A stretch of 64,000 bases of DNA from Methylobacterium durans. GTDB lineage: Bacteria > Pseudomonadota > Alphaproteobacteria > Rhizobiales > Beijerinckiaceae. The DNA is taken from contig NZ_CP029550.1 in assembly GCF_003173715.1 (NCBI RefSeq), forward strand, positions 5,782,001 through 5,846,000, given 5' to 3'. The notes beneath the pieces were generated by a model, which did not search any database, was not told the origin of the DNA, and worked only from the letters and a program-made list of their open reading frames with translations. A program made the position numbers and the translations under genes. Shown here one piece after another: positions 1 through 7,058 of the stretch; within the stretch, counting starts at the first letter, position 1, and every line of letters begins with the position of its first letter.

Positions 1-318
1 ATCGGCAGCGAGTACATGCCGATCGAGGGCGGAAGCGTCTACGCGGCCACGAAGGGAGCCATCGCCGGCCTGACGAGAGGCTGGGCAAGGGATCTCGGTC
101 CTGCGGGCATCACGGTCAACAATGTCCAGCCGGGGCGCATCGACACCGACATGACCCCGGCCGACGGTCCCTTGGCGAGCCGGATCCGTGGATCCATCGC
201 ACTTCAGCGGTATGGTTGCCCAGAGGAAGTAGCCGGGTTGGTGGCATTTCTGGCTGGGCCAGAAGGCTCCTTCATCACAGGGGCCAATCTGCGCGTCGAT
301 GGGGGCGCTTCTGTCTGA
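1..318 (+). CDS. SDR-family oxidoreductase, C-terminal part (5' end outside window)
   Basis: The frame is open from base 1 and ends with TGA at 316-318. It encodes the last ~105 residues of a classical short-chain dehydrogenase/reductase. The catalytic Tyr-x-x-x-Lys is visible as YAATK close to the start, followed by the family-typical ITVNNVQPGRIDTDM segment (adenine-dinucleotide side of the fold) and the C-terminal ITGANLRVDGG ending. The N-terminal Rossmann GxxxGxG motif and the catalytic Ser lie upstream of the window. Substrate cannot be deduced. It is the left flank of the eroded island and could be cargo or host gene. Confidence 0.9.
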   Translation: MGSEYMPIEGGSVYAATKGAIAGLTRGWARDLGPAGITVNNVQPGRIDTDMTPADGPLASRIRGSIALQRYGCPEEVAGLVAFLAGPEGSFITGANLRVDGGASV

Positions 319-679
319 AGTCCCACGCCTAGCACGCACCGTTGCAGGTGGCCCGCCCTCACGTTCAGAGCAAAAGCCGAGGCGAAGGCCAGAATATTCT
401 TGTTGTACTCGTGTAAGGAGAACATGCGATGGATATTGACGCCTATAAACTTTCCGCATGCGAAATGGTTGGCTCGCGAATCGGAGCATAAATATTTGAC
501 ATGGCATGGTTATGCTTCATGGATGCCAGAATCGGCGGCCTTTTGATCACGGTGGCGGCTGCGTTGGTCTCTTCCCATTTAAGCGGAGCGCTCCTGTCGG
601 CAACCGCCTTTGCCAGGAGCGCCTTCTCTGGCGGTAGCAGCTGGGGGCGCTCGCCCACGCATCCCTGATCGACCAGACT
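319..679. other. Intergenic stretch without a supportable gene
   Basis: No ORF here has a ribosome site or recognisable protein. A minus-strand frame covering 443-832 is open, but it crosses the inverted repeat and the antisense of the IS3 remnant, so I regard it as noise. The stretch probably consists of degraded mobile-element sequence. Confidence 0.5.
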
Positions 680-741
680 TAGATGTTCGGTCCCTCCATG
701 CGGCGTCAGTCGTACCACCACACAGCGGGACCGAACATCTA
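680..741. repeat. 15-bp perfect inverted repeat, 32-bp spacer
   Basis: TAGATGTTCGGTCCC at 680-694 is exactly the reverse complement of 727-741. The right arm touches the start of the IS3 OrfA remnant (743). It could be a pair of nested IS ends or a stem-loop; the sequence alone does not say which. Confidence 0.6.
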
Positions 742-742
742 G

Positions 743-870
743 GTCAGACAGGCTGAACGCGACGGCGGCGTACGAGCCGGGCCGACGACCGATGAGCGCG
801 AGCGGATCAAGGCGTTGGAGCGGGAGACCCACGAGCTTTGGCCCGAGCCAACGAGATCCTGAGTGTCAAG
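743..870 (+). pseudogene. IS3-family transposase OrfA fragment
   Basis: Translation from 743 reads VRQAERDGGVRAGPTT, then DERERIKALERETHEL. This is the signature stretch of IS3-group OrfA between the N-terminal helix-turn-helix and the leucine zipper. After about base 838 the frame slips, and RANEIL (the next conserved piece) continues in another frame before homology stops at about 865. Both ends of OrfA and all of OrfB are missing, so this is a dead scrap marking past insertion-sequence activity. Confidence 0.75.
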
Positions 871-1009
871 CACGGATATAGTCGACCCTGAGAGTCATTG
901 TTCGAGCGCCGGTCGAGGCGATCCTCACACCCTCGGATCGACTAGACGGTGCGGGATCCTGATCTCCGACCCGCGCCGTCGAACCCTACTCTCTGTGTAG
1001 GTTGGTTCT

Positions 1010-1312
1010 GTGCCGCGCCACTTCTTCGACGTCCACATCGACCGCAAAGTGACCCGGGACGATACCGGCACAGAGTTCGCCACCCTCGAAGAGGTCCGGA
1101 AGGCGGCTCAGCGGCTTCTGCCAGATGTTGCGCACGATGAGATCCCGGAGGACGGCGACCGGCAAGCTGAGCTGCTGGAAGGTCCGCTTCGGAGCATTGG
1201 CCTAGATCAACTGTATGTCTGGGATGGGCGGATTGTGTTGAAAAACTCCGCGGCGCGGTCGAAGTCCTCTATAGCTAGTATTTGTCGCCCGATACGACCC
1301 CAGGTGTTGTAG
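1010..1312 (+). CDS. DUF6894-like small protein with replaced C-terminus
   Basis: A GTG start at 1010 gives MPRHFFDVHIDRK, then a 'DxxGTEF-LEEVRKAAQRLLPDVAHDEIP' type core. That N-terminus is typical of the short (~75-85 aa) DUF6894 proteins that are abundant in Methylobacterium; their function is unknown. After about residue 52 the usual hydrophobic C-terminal strand is replaced by unrelated residues, and from residue ~74 the frame runs into the inverted-repeat element at 1231-1358. The gene therefore looks truncated by rearrangement and is probably not functional. Family assignment comes from memory of the consensus. Confidence 0.55.
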   Translation: MPRHFFDVHIDRKVTRDDTGTEFATLEEVRKAAQRLLPDVAHDEIPEDGDRQAELLEGPLRSIGLDQLYVWDGRIVLKNSAARSKSSIASICRPIRPQVL

Positions 1313-1358
1313 GTTGATGTCCTCGAAAGAGGGGCAAACGGAGTTTTTCAACACAATC
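1231..1358. mobile_element. MITE-like element, 128 bp with perfect 20-bp terminal inverted repeats
   Basis: GATTGTGTTGAAAAACTCCG at 1231-1250 is the exact reverse complement of 1339-1358. The 88-bp interior has no coding capacity. Ends of the GTGTTGAAAAACTC kind resemble transposase-recognised IS termini, so this may be a non-autonomous derivative of an IS, or two inward-facing IS ends left after deletion. No clear target-site duplication is seen. It lies between the DUF6894 fragment and the HlyD remnant. Confidence 0.6.
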
Positions 1359-1379
1359 GGCGCAAAGCGGCAGGTCCGC

Positions 1380-1680
1380 TTATTGGCCGAGAGCAACTTA
1401 TGGACGTGGTGGTCGCGCCCCAGGACTTGGATCGGGGGGCGGCTCGGGCAGGCGGCGAGCCTGCGCTTCCCGAGCTTCGACCAGCGCACGACCTCCGAGT
1501 TCAGTGGCACGATCATCCAGCCGCGGTCGATGTCAGCGCGGATTTGCGCACGGGCACCTACTACCTCGTGCGCTCAAGAGGCCGGCGCAGAAACTCGCCC
1601 GCCTCGACGAGGCGAAGTTGAGGCCGGGTGTGCCCGCCGAAGCTTTTCTGCAGAACGGTGGATGGGACGGTGGTGCCCCC
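1380..1680 (+). pseudogene. HlyD/PrsE-type type I secretion adaptor, frameshifted C-terminal remnant
   Basis: Pieces of one protein are scattered over three forward frames: MDVVVAPQDLD (1400 frame), LRFPSFDQRTTSEFSGT (1314 frame), DVSADLRTGTYYLVR (1400 frame) and LARLDEAKLRPGVPAEAFLQ (1504 frame). In order they match the beta-barrel end of HlyD-family periplasmic adaptors, which normally read 'GQxAxLRFPAFNQRTTPEL-GTV...VSADL...TGTYY-VRI...LKLVPGMPAEVFIQTG'. At least three frameshifts and the loss of the N-terminus make it a pseudogene. No ABC transporter partner is adjacent. Confidence 0.75.
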
Positions 1681-1828
1681 TCACCAACTTGCTATTGTAT
1701 TGTATTATCTATGATTTCGATAGAAATTATCGGTTCTATAAGGCGACTTCAGCAGTTCGTATTGTGCCGATTATTATAAGGCAGCGCTGGGCGATGGCGC
1801 TGACCACCCTCTGAATCATCGGAAATTT

Positions 1829-2107
1829 TCAATCTGCCTTCTGTCGTGCCACGAGCTTGTCCGTTGCATCGGTGCAAACGAAATCAACTGCACTCGCAAC
1901 ACGCTGAGCATCCTGTAGAGCGATGATCAATTCGCCAAGGCGCTGCAGCGGGATACGTAGACCTTTGGCTGTTTCCACCATTGCACCCCGCCCGTTCGTA
2001 GTAGCAATGCGGAGATCGCAGCCAATCTCTCCGCGCTTCTCGCGCAAGATGACGCAGATGCTCTCACGAGCATTCTTGCGCACCTCACCAATAATGTAAT
2101 CAGGCAT
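1829..2107 (-). CDS. PC4/YdbC-like ssDNA-binding coactivator fold protein (tentative)
   Basis: A 92-aa protein. The pattern 'IIGEVRKNARESICVILREKRG...CDLRIA...KGLRIPLQRLGELIIALQDAQ' follows the bacterial PC4-like layout (I-x-K-N-x-x-E-x-I-x-V-x-L, then a strand with L-R-I, then K-G-L-x-I and a terminal helix L-P-E-L-x-x-A-L). Such proteins bind single-stranded nucleic acid and are common in phage and plasmid regions. Preceding DNA is AT-rich compared with the surroundings (1680-1800). The ribosome site is weak. Assignment rests on pattern only. Confidence 0.5.
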   Translation of the reverse strand: MPDYIIGEVRKNARESICVILREKRGEIGCDLRIATTNGRGAMVETAKGLRIPLQRLGELIIALQDAQRVASAVDFVCTDATDKLVARQKAD

Positions 2108-2179
2108 GCCGTTCAGCCGAATGTTAAGTAAATTTAGCAGTGTTTCGTTGCGGATGTTCGAACCTTAAGGCGGGCGTAC

Positions 2180-2638
2180 TTATGAACTGCCACCACCACC
2201 TCGCGACCCGTTCTGCTCATGCAGGTCCGGCTGCCGGTCGCCCTGCATGATCTTGATTGCCAGTCGAGCCTCGCGCTCGAGTGCATCTCTGCTAAATGTA
2301 TCGAGTAGAGACGTGTAGCGGTTGGGATTTATCCAATAGAGCGAGTCTAATCCCACGACTATCGCGCGGAGCTTGTCGATGTTGATGTTTGGGCGGGCAA
2401 CTCGGCCCTCAGCTGCTAGCTGCCATGCGGCTTCGCAACGAGCCGCCGCGAAGAGGCGTGCCTCCGGCGGGTTCTTCGCCTGAGAGGCATACGCGACTAA
2501 GGCAGTGGGATCGCTGATCCCGTAGACTGCATCGATCGCCGGCTTCACGACGGCCTCGATCCGCTCGGCCGGCTGGAAGTCGTGGATGCCGACGCCGCGA
2601 TAAATGGCAACCTTCGGAATGGGGCCTGTGCGTTCCAT
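2180..2638 (-). CDS. Hypothetical protein, phage-block gene
   Basis: 152 aa, ATG at 2638, overlapping the stop of the upstream gene in an ATGA junction, so probably translationally coupled to it. The C-terminus ends in a Gly/Ser-rich tail (SRGGGGSS). The middle is helical and Ala-rich with no motif I recognise. Its position after the possible small terminase would suit a packaging or head gene, but a large terminase is not seen, so the phage block appears truncated on this side. Confidence 0.6.
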   Translation of the reverse strand: MERTGPIPKVAIYRGVGIHDFQPAERIEAVVKPAIDAVYGISDPTALVAYASQAKNPPEARLFAAARCEAAWQLAAEGRVARPNINIDKLRAIVVGLDSLYWINPNRYTSLLDTFSRDALEREARLAIKIMQGDRQPDLHEQNGSRGGGGSS

Positions 2639-2961
2639 CAGTTGGGCACCCCTCGCTGTGCCATCAGTGCCAGCGCGCGGCGGCTCATCTCGTCCTCTTC
2701 CGGCACTTCGCCGGGGTCGACGAGCACCGCCGGCAGCCCGGCATTCGCCGCCATCAGCGCCTTGCAGGCGGCGACCCGCGCCGTGGCGGGCGCATCCCTG
2801 TCGACGGCGATGCCTGCCAGGATGCGCTTCGGGTCAATAAGGGTCGAATCGACGCCAGCGGCGCGGATGGCGCGGCGCAGGGCCTCATCGCGGGTCGGCC
2901 GACCGCGGCGCGCCTTCGCCTCTGGCTTTTCGGCCGGCTTCTTCGATTTCTTCGTCGTCAT
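2638..2961 (-). CDS. Small Lys-rich phage-type protein, possible terminase small subunit
   Basis: I chose ATG at 2961 rather than the longer frame from 3003, because AGGTGA lies just upstream and the protein then starts MTTKKSKKPAEKPEAK. It has 107 residues: a basic N-terminus, then GRPTRDEALRRAIRAAG and a helical core (ILAGIAVDRDAPATARVAACKALMA). A basic DNA-binding start followed by helices next to an HNH endonuclease is the usual setting of phage small terminases. I see no decisive motif, so the role is inference from context. Confidence 0.55.
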   Translation of the reverse strand: MTTKKSKKPAEKPEAKARRGRPTRDEALRRAIRAAGVDSTLIDPKRILAGIAVDRDAPATARVAACKALMAANAGLPAVLVDPGEVPEEDEMSRRALALMAQRGVPN

Positions 2962-3123
2962 GGGATCACCTAAGAAAGTGCTGCACTTGCAGATAATTAG
3001 CACAGAGCCGGTGGCGGACCGGATGCCTCGCCTGGGAATATTTCTCCGCGCGCGGGAATTGCGCGCGTGGAACCCTGTGCGATGCGGCCCCCTTCGACCT
3101 GCAGACTTTCGACCCTCCCCCGG

Positions 3124-3438
3124 TCATCGCAGGCCATGCCTCCGAGCCCGGGCGTCGGCGGTCTTCGTGGTGTGGCAGGAGCCGCAGCGAAGGCGCACGT
3201 TGGCCTCGTCGAGCGGTGCACCGCCGTCGCTGATCTCCTCGACGTGGTCACAATAGATCCGCGTGCCGGTCCGCCCGCAGTCCTCGCACTTCCGGCCCCG
3301 CTCCCGCAGCAGCCGATCCCGCAGCGCCCGCCACTCCGGGGTGCTGTAGAACGCCTGCCCAGGCTCGGTGCCGCGCGTAACCTTGAGGCGGGTGCTGATG
3401 GTGTTGAGCCGCGGCCGCAGCATCGTCAGGCGTGCCAT
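3124..3438 (-). CDS. HNH endonuclease, phage type
   Basis: 104 aa from ATG 3438, preceded by AGGAGA; longer upstream frames belong to the overlapping DUF551-like gene. The C-terminal half carries a treble-clef HNH fold: CEDCG zinc knuckle, a catalytic-type DHVEEISDGG (first His), N in LDEANVRLRC and the second knuckle CGSCH. FYSTPEWRALRDRLLRERG before it is the standard lead-in of phage HNH nucleases, which work with terminases during DNA packaging in HK97-like phages. It overlaps the gene upstream by 13 nt. Function is confident, phage origin likely. Confidence 0.85.
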   Translation of the reverse strand: MARLTMLRPRLNTISTRLKVTRGTEPGQAFYSTPEWRALRDRLLRERGRKCEDCGRTGTRIYCDHVEEISDGGAPLDEANVRLRCGSCHTTKTADARARRHGLR

Positions 3439-3689
3439 GGTGTTTCTCCTGTCGCGAGCTTGGCGCTGGTGGCCGAAGGCGCTTCGCGCCAGTGCGTCGG
3501 TACCCATCCCCGCGGCAGGCGCCGCCAGTACGGCGCTGGGTGCCGAACGCTGCCGCCCTCGCACCACTTGCACCCGGCGAAGGTCTCGACGCGCATTCGC
3601 TCGGTGCTCGCGATCCAGCGCTCGGCCCGGATCTCGATGAGCCGGTCGCGGGGCGCCGTGGCGATTGGCTGCCAAGAGGTTGCTGTCAC
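3426..3689 (-). CDS. DUF551-like phage protein
   Basis: Start placed at GTG 3689: its first three bases overlap the TGA of the preceding gene (GTGA), the coupling used elsewhere in this block. The protein then begins VTATSWQPIATAPRD. W-x-P-I-x-T-A-P-x-D near the N-terminus and a C-terminal P-x-H-W are the hallmarks of DUF551 phage proteins (87 aa here). Function is unknown in the family. A longer start at ATG 3749 is open but would overlap its neighbour by 64 nt. Confidence 0.6.
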   Translation of the reverse strand: MTATSWQPIATAPRDRLIEIRAERWIASTERMRVETFAGCKWCEGGSVRHPAPYWRRLPRGWVPTHWREAPSATSAKLATGETPWHA

Positions 3690-4330
3690 GGCAGCCGCTC
3701 CACCGTGCCACCACCAGTCGCGGCAGATTCGGTTAGGTCGGCCAGCCATCGCTCTGCCTGCCGTCGGTCGGCTAAGGCCTGTGCGACGCGCCTGCGCTGA
3801 TCCCGATAGCGTGCGAGAGTCTCACGGCAGGCCGCGACGATCTCGGAGATTTCTGGGAAGTACGTGCTCTCGCGCCTGAGCTTCTCGCACGCAGCGGCAA
3901 CCACCGTTGGTGGGAAGCCCAGATCCACGAGGTCGAAGATCGCGGCCTCGACGAAGATCGGAAGATTGTGAGGCAGCCTCATCCGGCTGTCGATCAGAGC
4001 GGCCAGGCTGGCCTCGACAGCGCCTTCGTCGGGCTCGGCACTCAAAGCACGATCGAGGGCTTCGCTGATCGCCTCAAGCGCGTGCACGCTCGCCGCGCCG
4101 GCCAGCATCACCTCCAGAGCTTCGCGATGGGTGGCGATCAAAGACGACCGCAGTGCCGACGGATCTCTGGGGTCGATTGCTCGCAGCGTCGGGAGGTAGG
4201 TCCTGGCAACCGATCTACCGTGCTCGCGCAGCAGCCGCTCGACCCTGAGCAGGTTGTTCGGATCGGCTGGCGCTACGGTGCGCCGCTCGAACGGCACGAC
4301 CGTGTTGGATGGCGGGTCGCGATCAGCCAT
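3686..4330 (-). CDS. Hypothetical protein in phage replication block
   Basis: 214 aa, ATG at 4330, overlapping the stop of the replication gene upstream by 8 nt. Mainly helical, Arg/Ala-rich; ends with a likely coiled-coil stretch (ARYRDQRRRVAQALADRRQAERWLADL). LGFPPTVVAAACEKLRRESTYF and 'PEISEIVAAC' resemble a segment often found in proteins next to phage O-like initiators, where helicase loaders sit. No Walker motif, so not a DnaC-type ATPase. Role unassigned. Confidence 0.6.
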   Translation of the reverse strand: MADRDPPSNTVVPFERRTVAPADPNNLLRVERLLREHGRSVARTYLPTLRAIDPRDPSALRSSLIATHREALEVMLAGAASVHALEAISEALDRALSAEPDEGAVEASLAALIDSRMRLPHNLPIFVEAAIFDLVDLGFPPTVVAAACEKLRRESTYFPEISEIVAACRETLARYRDQRRRVAQALADRRQAERWLADLTESAATGGGTVERLP

Positions 4331-4754
4331 GGCCCATCCTCCTGGCCCGGCGTTCCATCATGTAGGCCGCGGCGCTGTTGGGGTTGACGTCGGATCGGTG
4401 CTGCCGGGCAGCGCTGCCGCTAGCGGAATCCCGATGTCGGATCAGTTCGTCGGACCAGCGGCCGCCGTTCAGCCATGTGGTCGGGCTTTTCGTGTACTTC
4501 GGATCCTCTCCAGCCCGGGCCGCGGCATACCGGCAGGCTCCGGCAATCAGCTCCTCAGGCGTGGCGGTTCGATTCTTGAGAACCCTATCGAACGCCTTCC
4601 GGGCAGCGATCTTCCCATCGCGCAGTGGGTAGGCCTGCCACCACTCGTCGAAGAGTGAGGGGGAAGGGGGAGACTCTTCCCGGTTTCCTTTCCCGGTAAT
4701 ATTCCCGGATTCAGGTGCACCACCGTGCACCGTCGACGGTGCACCACCGTGCAC
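4323..4754 (-). CDS. Replication-organiser C-terminal half (split gene)
   Basis: The frame begins at GTG 4754 with two more octapeptide repeats (VHGGAPST, VHGGAPE) and continues to FDEWWQAYPLRDGKIAARKAFDRVL and 'ELIAGACRYAAAR...TKSPTTWLNGGRWSDE', the conserved C-terminal region of phage O-like replication proteins. It is out of frame with the wHTH half that stops at 4757, so the gene is either frameshifted within the repeat array or re-initiates at GTG 4754; GAGGGG lies 6 nt upstream of that GTG, so restart is feasible. 143 aa. Confidence 0.65.
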   Translation of the reverse strand: MHGGAPSTVHGGAPESGNITGKGNREESPPSPSLFDEWWQAYPLRDGKIAARKAFDRVLKNRTATPEELIAGACRYAAARAGEDPKYTKSPTTWLNGGRWSDELIRHRDSASGSAARQHRSDVNPNSAAAYMMERRARRMGHG

Positions 4755-4858
4755 TCTTACCCCTCATCTCGTGCACTGTTACCGTCTTGCAACAGTGCAT
4801 CGTCGTGCACCGTCAACGGTGCATCTTCATGCACTCTTGAGGGTGCACCGTCGTGCAC
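4715..4858. repeat. Eleven GTGCAC-type hexamers in a 24-bp period (iteron-like, possible origin)
   Basis: Hexamers (G/A)TGCA(C/T) begin at 4715, 4725, 4739, 4749, 4771, 4795, 4805, 4819, 4829, 4843 and 4853. Spacing alternates 10 and 14 nt, i.e. 24-bp units, each coding the octapeptide TVHDGAPS or variants. The regular phase breaks between 4755 and 4770, exactly where the reading frame of the replication gene is lost. Iterons inside an O-type initiator gene are how lambdoid phages place their origin, so an origin role is plausible but not shown. Confidence 0.65.
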
Positions 4859-5182
4859 CGTTGGATCGTTCGACGCTGTCCGGGAGAAGTCGATCTGGAA
4901 TGCGTTCGTGGCGTAGCGATTTGCGGCGGCGGCTCCGCCTTTCACGCGCTCGACCGCGATCCAGCCAGCCTGCTCCAGCTCTTGGATCGCGTAGATGATG
5001 GCGCGACGCTTCAGACCCGTCCCGTCAGCGAGCGCCTGATACGATGGACAGCACCGGCCGGTCTGACTGTTGAAGAAGTCAAGCAGCCGCGCAGCCACGA
5101 CCTTCGCGCTCGCCGACAGATCGGGCGATGCGATGATCACCTGAAGCAGGTTCCACTTCTGCAGAAGCGAGACGGCCGCCAT
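4757..5182 (-). CDS. wHTH replication-organiser N-terminal half (phage O-like)
   Basis: 141 aa from ATG 5182. Residues ~1-85 form a winged helix: SASAKVVAARLLDFFNSQ, CCPSYQALADGTGLKRR (recognition region) and a wing IQELEQAGWIAVERVKGG. Residues ~105-140 are the GTGCAC-coded octapeptide repeats. The protein ends at TAA 4757 just before the out-of-frame C-terminal half. In a family member of normal length (~280 aa) both halves are one chain. Expected role: origin binding and recruitment of the helicase loader for phage DNA replication. Confidence 0.7.
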   Translation of the reverse strand: MAAVSLLQKWNLLQVIIASPDLSASAKVVAARLLDFFNSQTGRCCPSYQALADGTGLKRRAIIYAIQELEQAGWIAVERVKGGAAAANRYATNAFQIDFSRTASNDPTVHDGAPSRVHEDAPLTVHDDALLQDGNSARDEG

Positions 5183-5185
5183 GGC

Positions 5186-5380
5186 TCAGGCCGCCTCGAA
5201 CAGATAGTCGTCTTCGAAGATCTCAACCGCGATGTAGTATCCGCGTAAGACTTCGGCATGCGAAGCTTCCGGCCAGATCTTCATGGCCCAGGCGGCCGCT
5301 GCCCATGGCCCGAGGCCAGGGACGCGGTTGGTCTCGATCAGGATCTGCGCGATGACGGCGGAGAGGTCGCGGCGGATCAT
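5186..5380 (-). CDS. Small hypothetical phage protein
   Basis: 64 aa, ATG at 5380 overlapping the stop of the upstream gene (ATGA), and only 3 nt before the start of the wHTH replication gene, so it is part of the same transcript. Sequence is mildly hydrophobic (IAQILIETN, GPWAAAAWAMKIW) with an acidic end (EIFEDDYLFEAA). No family recognised. Confidence 0.6.
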   Translation of the reverse strand: MIRRDLSAVIAQILIETNRVPGLGPWAAAAWAMKIWPEASHAEVLRGYYIAVEIFEDDYLFEAA

Positions 5381-5643
5381 GCCCGGCCTCCCTGCAGGAA
5401 GGCGCGAGCCTCTGTGCGGCCGGCAAACACGCCGCAGACCATGCCCTCGCGGTCGATCAGCGCCACAAGGCGGCTTGCCACCGAGCCTACCGACCGCTTA
5501 TCGTCGCCACGAGCTTTCCCCCGATTGCTCACCTTTTCAGCGCCGTTGCGGGCCCCTACTCCCGCGACGGCGTTTTCATTTTCAGCGGTGCGCAACGGGC
5601 TGTTTCTGGTCGGGTTTCCCGTTCTAACCCTTTGATATCGCAT
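5377..5643 (-). CDS. Small basic protein at the head of the phage block
   Basis: 88 aa, first gene of the minus-strand block. The N-terminal half is basic and low in hydrophobics (MRYQRVRTGNPTRNS, KARGDDKRS); the C-terminal half has a short strand-rich motif (VALIDREGMVCGVFAGRTEA). It may be an early regulator, but I recognise no DNA-binding motif. It overlaps the next gene by 4 nt. Coding support comes from position and coupling rather than homology. Confidence 0.5.
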   Translation of the reverse strand: MRYQRVRTGNPTRNSPLRTAENENAVAGVGARNGAEKVSNRGKARGDDKRSVGSVASRLVALIDREGMVCGVFAGRTEARAFLQGGRA

Positions 5644-5696
5644 AGCCGCCTTTCTCCTCAGTCGGAGAAAAAGCGTAGGTTTCTCAATGCTTAGGC

Positions 5697-5745
5697 GAGG
5701 ACTCTGACTCCTCTAGTCCTGGTTCGAATCCAGGTCCCCCAGCCA
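5697..5745 (+). other. 3' fragment of tRNA-Gln(CUG): candidate attachment-site scar
   Basis: From 5697 the sequence folds as an anticodon arm (GAGGA / loop CTCTGAC / TCCTC, anticodon CTG at 5704-5706), a T arm (CCTGG, TTCGAAT, CCAGG at 5718-5734), then the 3' acceptor strand TCCCCCA, discriminator G and CCA. The D arm and the 5' acceptor strand TGGGGGA are absent upstream. A tRNA 3' half at the edge of a phage-like block is the classic product of tyrosine-recombinase integration, the intact tRNA being rebuilt at the other end (to the left, outside the window). Confidence 0.8.
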
Positions 5746-5777
5746 CTATCTTTTGAAACACTTAGCCTGATCCGATG

Positions 5778-5798
5778 AACCCGCTTCGGCGGGTTTTT
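5778..5798 (+). terminator. Rho-independent terminator after the tRNA fragment
   Basis: Stem CCCGC / GCGGG (extended by AA/TT) closed by a TTCG tetraloop and followed by five T. It would have terminated the original tRNA-Gln transcript and marks the start of core chromosome to the right. Confidence 0.8.
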
Positions 5799-5948
5799 CT
5801 ATGTTGCCGGTTGGAGGCGGCTTCGTCTCGCTGTGCCGGTCGCCCGTCGCGTGACCCGTTGAGCGAGCCTCGAATCCGGAAACGATGCGTTTCGTCCGTT
5901 TCCGTTTCCAACCCGGCTCGGCTGCTGCAATCTCCCCCTGGTTGAGGC

Positions 5949-5975
5949 GCCGATCCGAGGGCGCCTCGGATCGGC
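5949..5975. promoter_or_regulatory. 11-bp inverted repeat upstream of the pirin gene
   Basis: GCCGATCCGAG and CTCGGATCGGC separated by five bases, ending 43 bp before the pirin start. No T-run follows, so it may be an operator or leader hairpin rather than a terminator. Confidence 0.4.
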
Positions 5976-6018
5976 GGACCGGCAGCGCTTCGTGCCGCGT
6001 GGGGAGGGAGTGAGAACC

Positions 6019-6957
6019 ATGAGCTGGCACAGCGCGGACGACCCGGTCCCGGGCGATCGATTCTCCTGCGACGCCATCCGCACCCTGATCGTCCCGCGCT
6101 CGCGGGATCTCGGCTCGTTCGCCGTGCGGCGCGCCCTGCCCTCGACCGCGTGCCGGATGGTCGGGCCGTTCGTCTTCTTCGACCAGATGGGCCCGTCCGA
6201 GTTCCTGCTCGGCGAGGGCATGGATGTCCGCCCGCATCCGCATATCGGCCTGTCCACTGTCACCTACCTGTTCGACGGGGAGATCATGCACCGGGACAGC
6301 CTCGGCACGGAGCTGCCGATCCGTCCGGGCGAGCTGAACTGGATGACGGCCGGCCGCGGCATCACGCACTCGGAGCGGACGGGCTCGGAGCTCCGGCGGA
6401 CCGGCTCGAAGCTATTCGGCATCCAGAGCTGGGTCGCCCTCAGCGCGCGGGACGAGGAGACCGCCCCGTCCTTCGAGCATTACGAGGCGTCGGCCCTGCC
6501 GATCCTCGCGGGCGAGGGCAAGACCGTGCGGCTGATCGCGGGCGAGGCCTTCGGGGCGCGCTCGCCCGTGCGCACCTCAAGCCCGATGGTCTACGCCGAC
6601 GTGATGCTCAAGGCCGGCGCGGTCCTGCCCCTCGATCCGACCTACGACGAGCGCGCGATCTACACGGTCGCCGGCGCGATCGAGATCGCGGGCGACGGCT
6701 TCGGGCCCGGGCAGTTGCTGGTCTTCCGCCCGGGCGACCGCATCAGCGTGCGCGCGACGCGGGACGCCCGCTTCATGGTGCTGGGCGGCGAGCCGATGGA
6801 CGGACCGCGCCATCTCTGGTGGAACTTCGTCTCCTCGCGGCCCGAGCGGATCGAGCAGGCGAAGGAGGATTGGCGCCAGGCCCGCTTCGACAGCGTGCCG
6901 GGCGATGCCGAGTTCATCCCCCTGCCCGAAGACCCGCCGCCCGTCCGCTATCCCTGA
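6019..6957 (+). CDS. Pirin-family protein (bicupin)
   Basis: 312 aa from ATG 6019; GGGAGG lies ~11 nt upstream, and the in-frame GTG at 5992 lacks a better site. The N-terminal cupin contains the pirin signature: [20 protein letters not shown] with the metal-ligating His pair, then HRDSLG and '[17 protein letters not shown]', supplying the remaining His/Glu ligands. The C-terminal pirin_C cupin spans ~190-300. Bacterial pirins bind Fe and some have quercetinase activity; the role here is unknown. Followed by the antiporter gene after ~100 bp, possibly co-transcribed, as seen for redox/K+ export clusters. Confidence 0.9.
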   Translation: MSWHSADDPVPGDRFSCDAIRTLIVPRSRDLGSFAVRRALPSTACRMVGPFVFFDQMGPSEFLLGEGMDVRPHPHIGLSTVTYLFDGEIMHRDSLGTELPIRPGELNWMTAGRGITHSERTGSELRRTGSKLFGIQSWVALSARDEETAPSFEHYEASALPILAGEGKTVRLIAGEAFGARSPVRTSSPMVYADVMLKAGAVLPLDPTYDERAIYTVAGAIEIAGDGFGPGQLLVFRPGDRISVRATRDARFMVLGGEPMDGPRHLWWNFVSSRPERIEQAKEDWRQARFDSVPGDAEFIPLPEDPPPVRYP

Positions 6958-7058
6958 GCGCGATCCGCGACGGTCGACAGGCCGGCCCGCGCCGTCGGCC
7001 CGGCCCCCATCTCTGCGCCCCACGGCAGCGTCCCCTTCCAGCGAGGTTCGATCATCCC

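Noticed and set aside
443-832. 129-aa minus-strand ORF
   Set aside because: It spans the inverted repeat and the antisense of the IS3 OrfA remnant; no recognisable protein or ribosome site.
4715-4858. Possible CRISPR array
   Set aside because: Repeats are hexamers with 4-8 bp gaps inside a coding region, not 25-40 bp repeats with unique spacers; no other array seen in the window.
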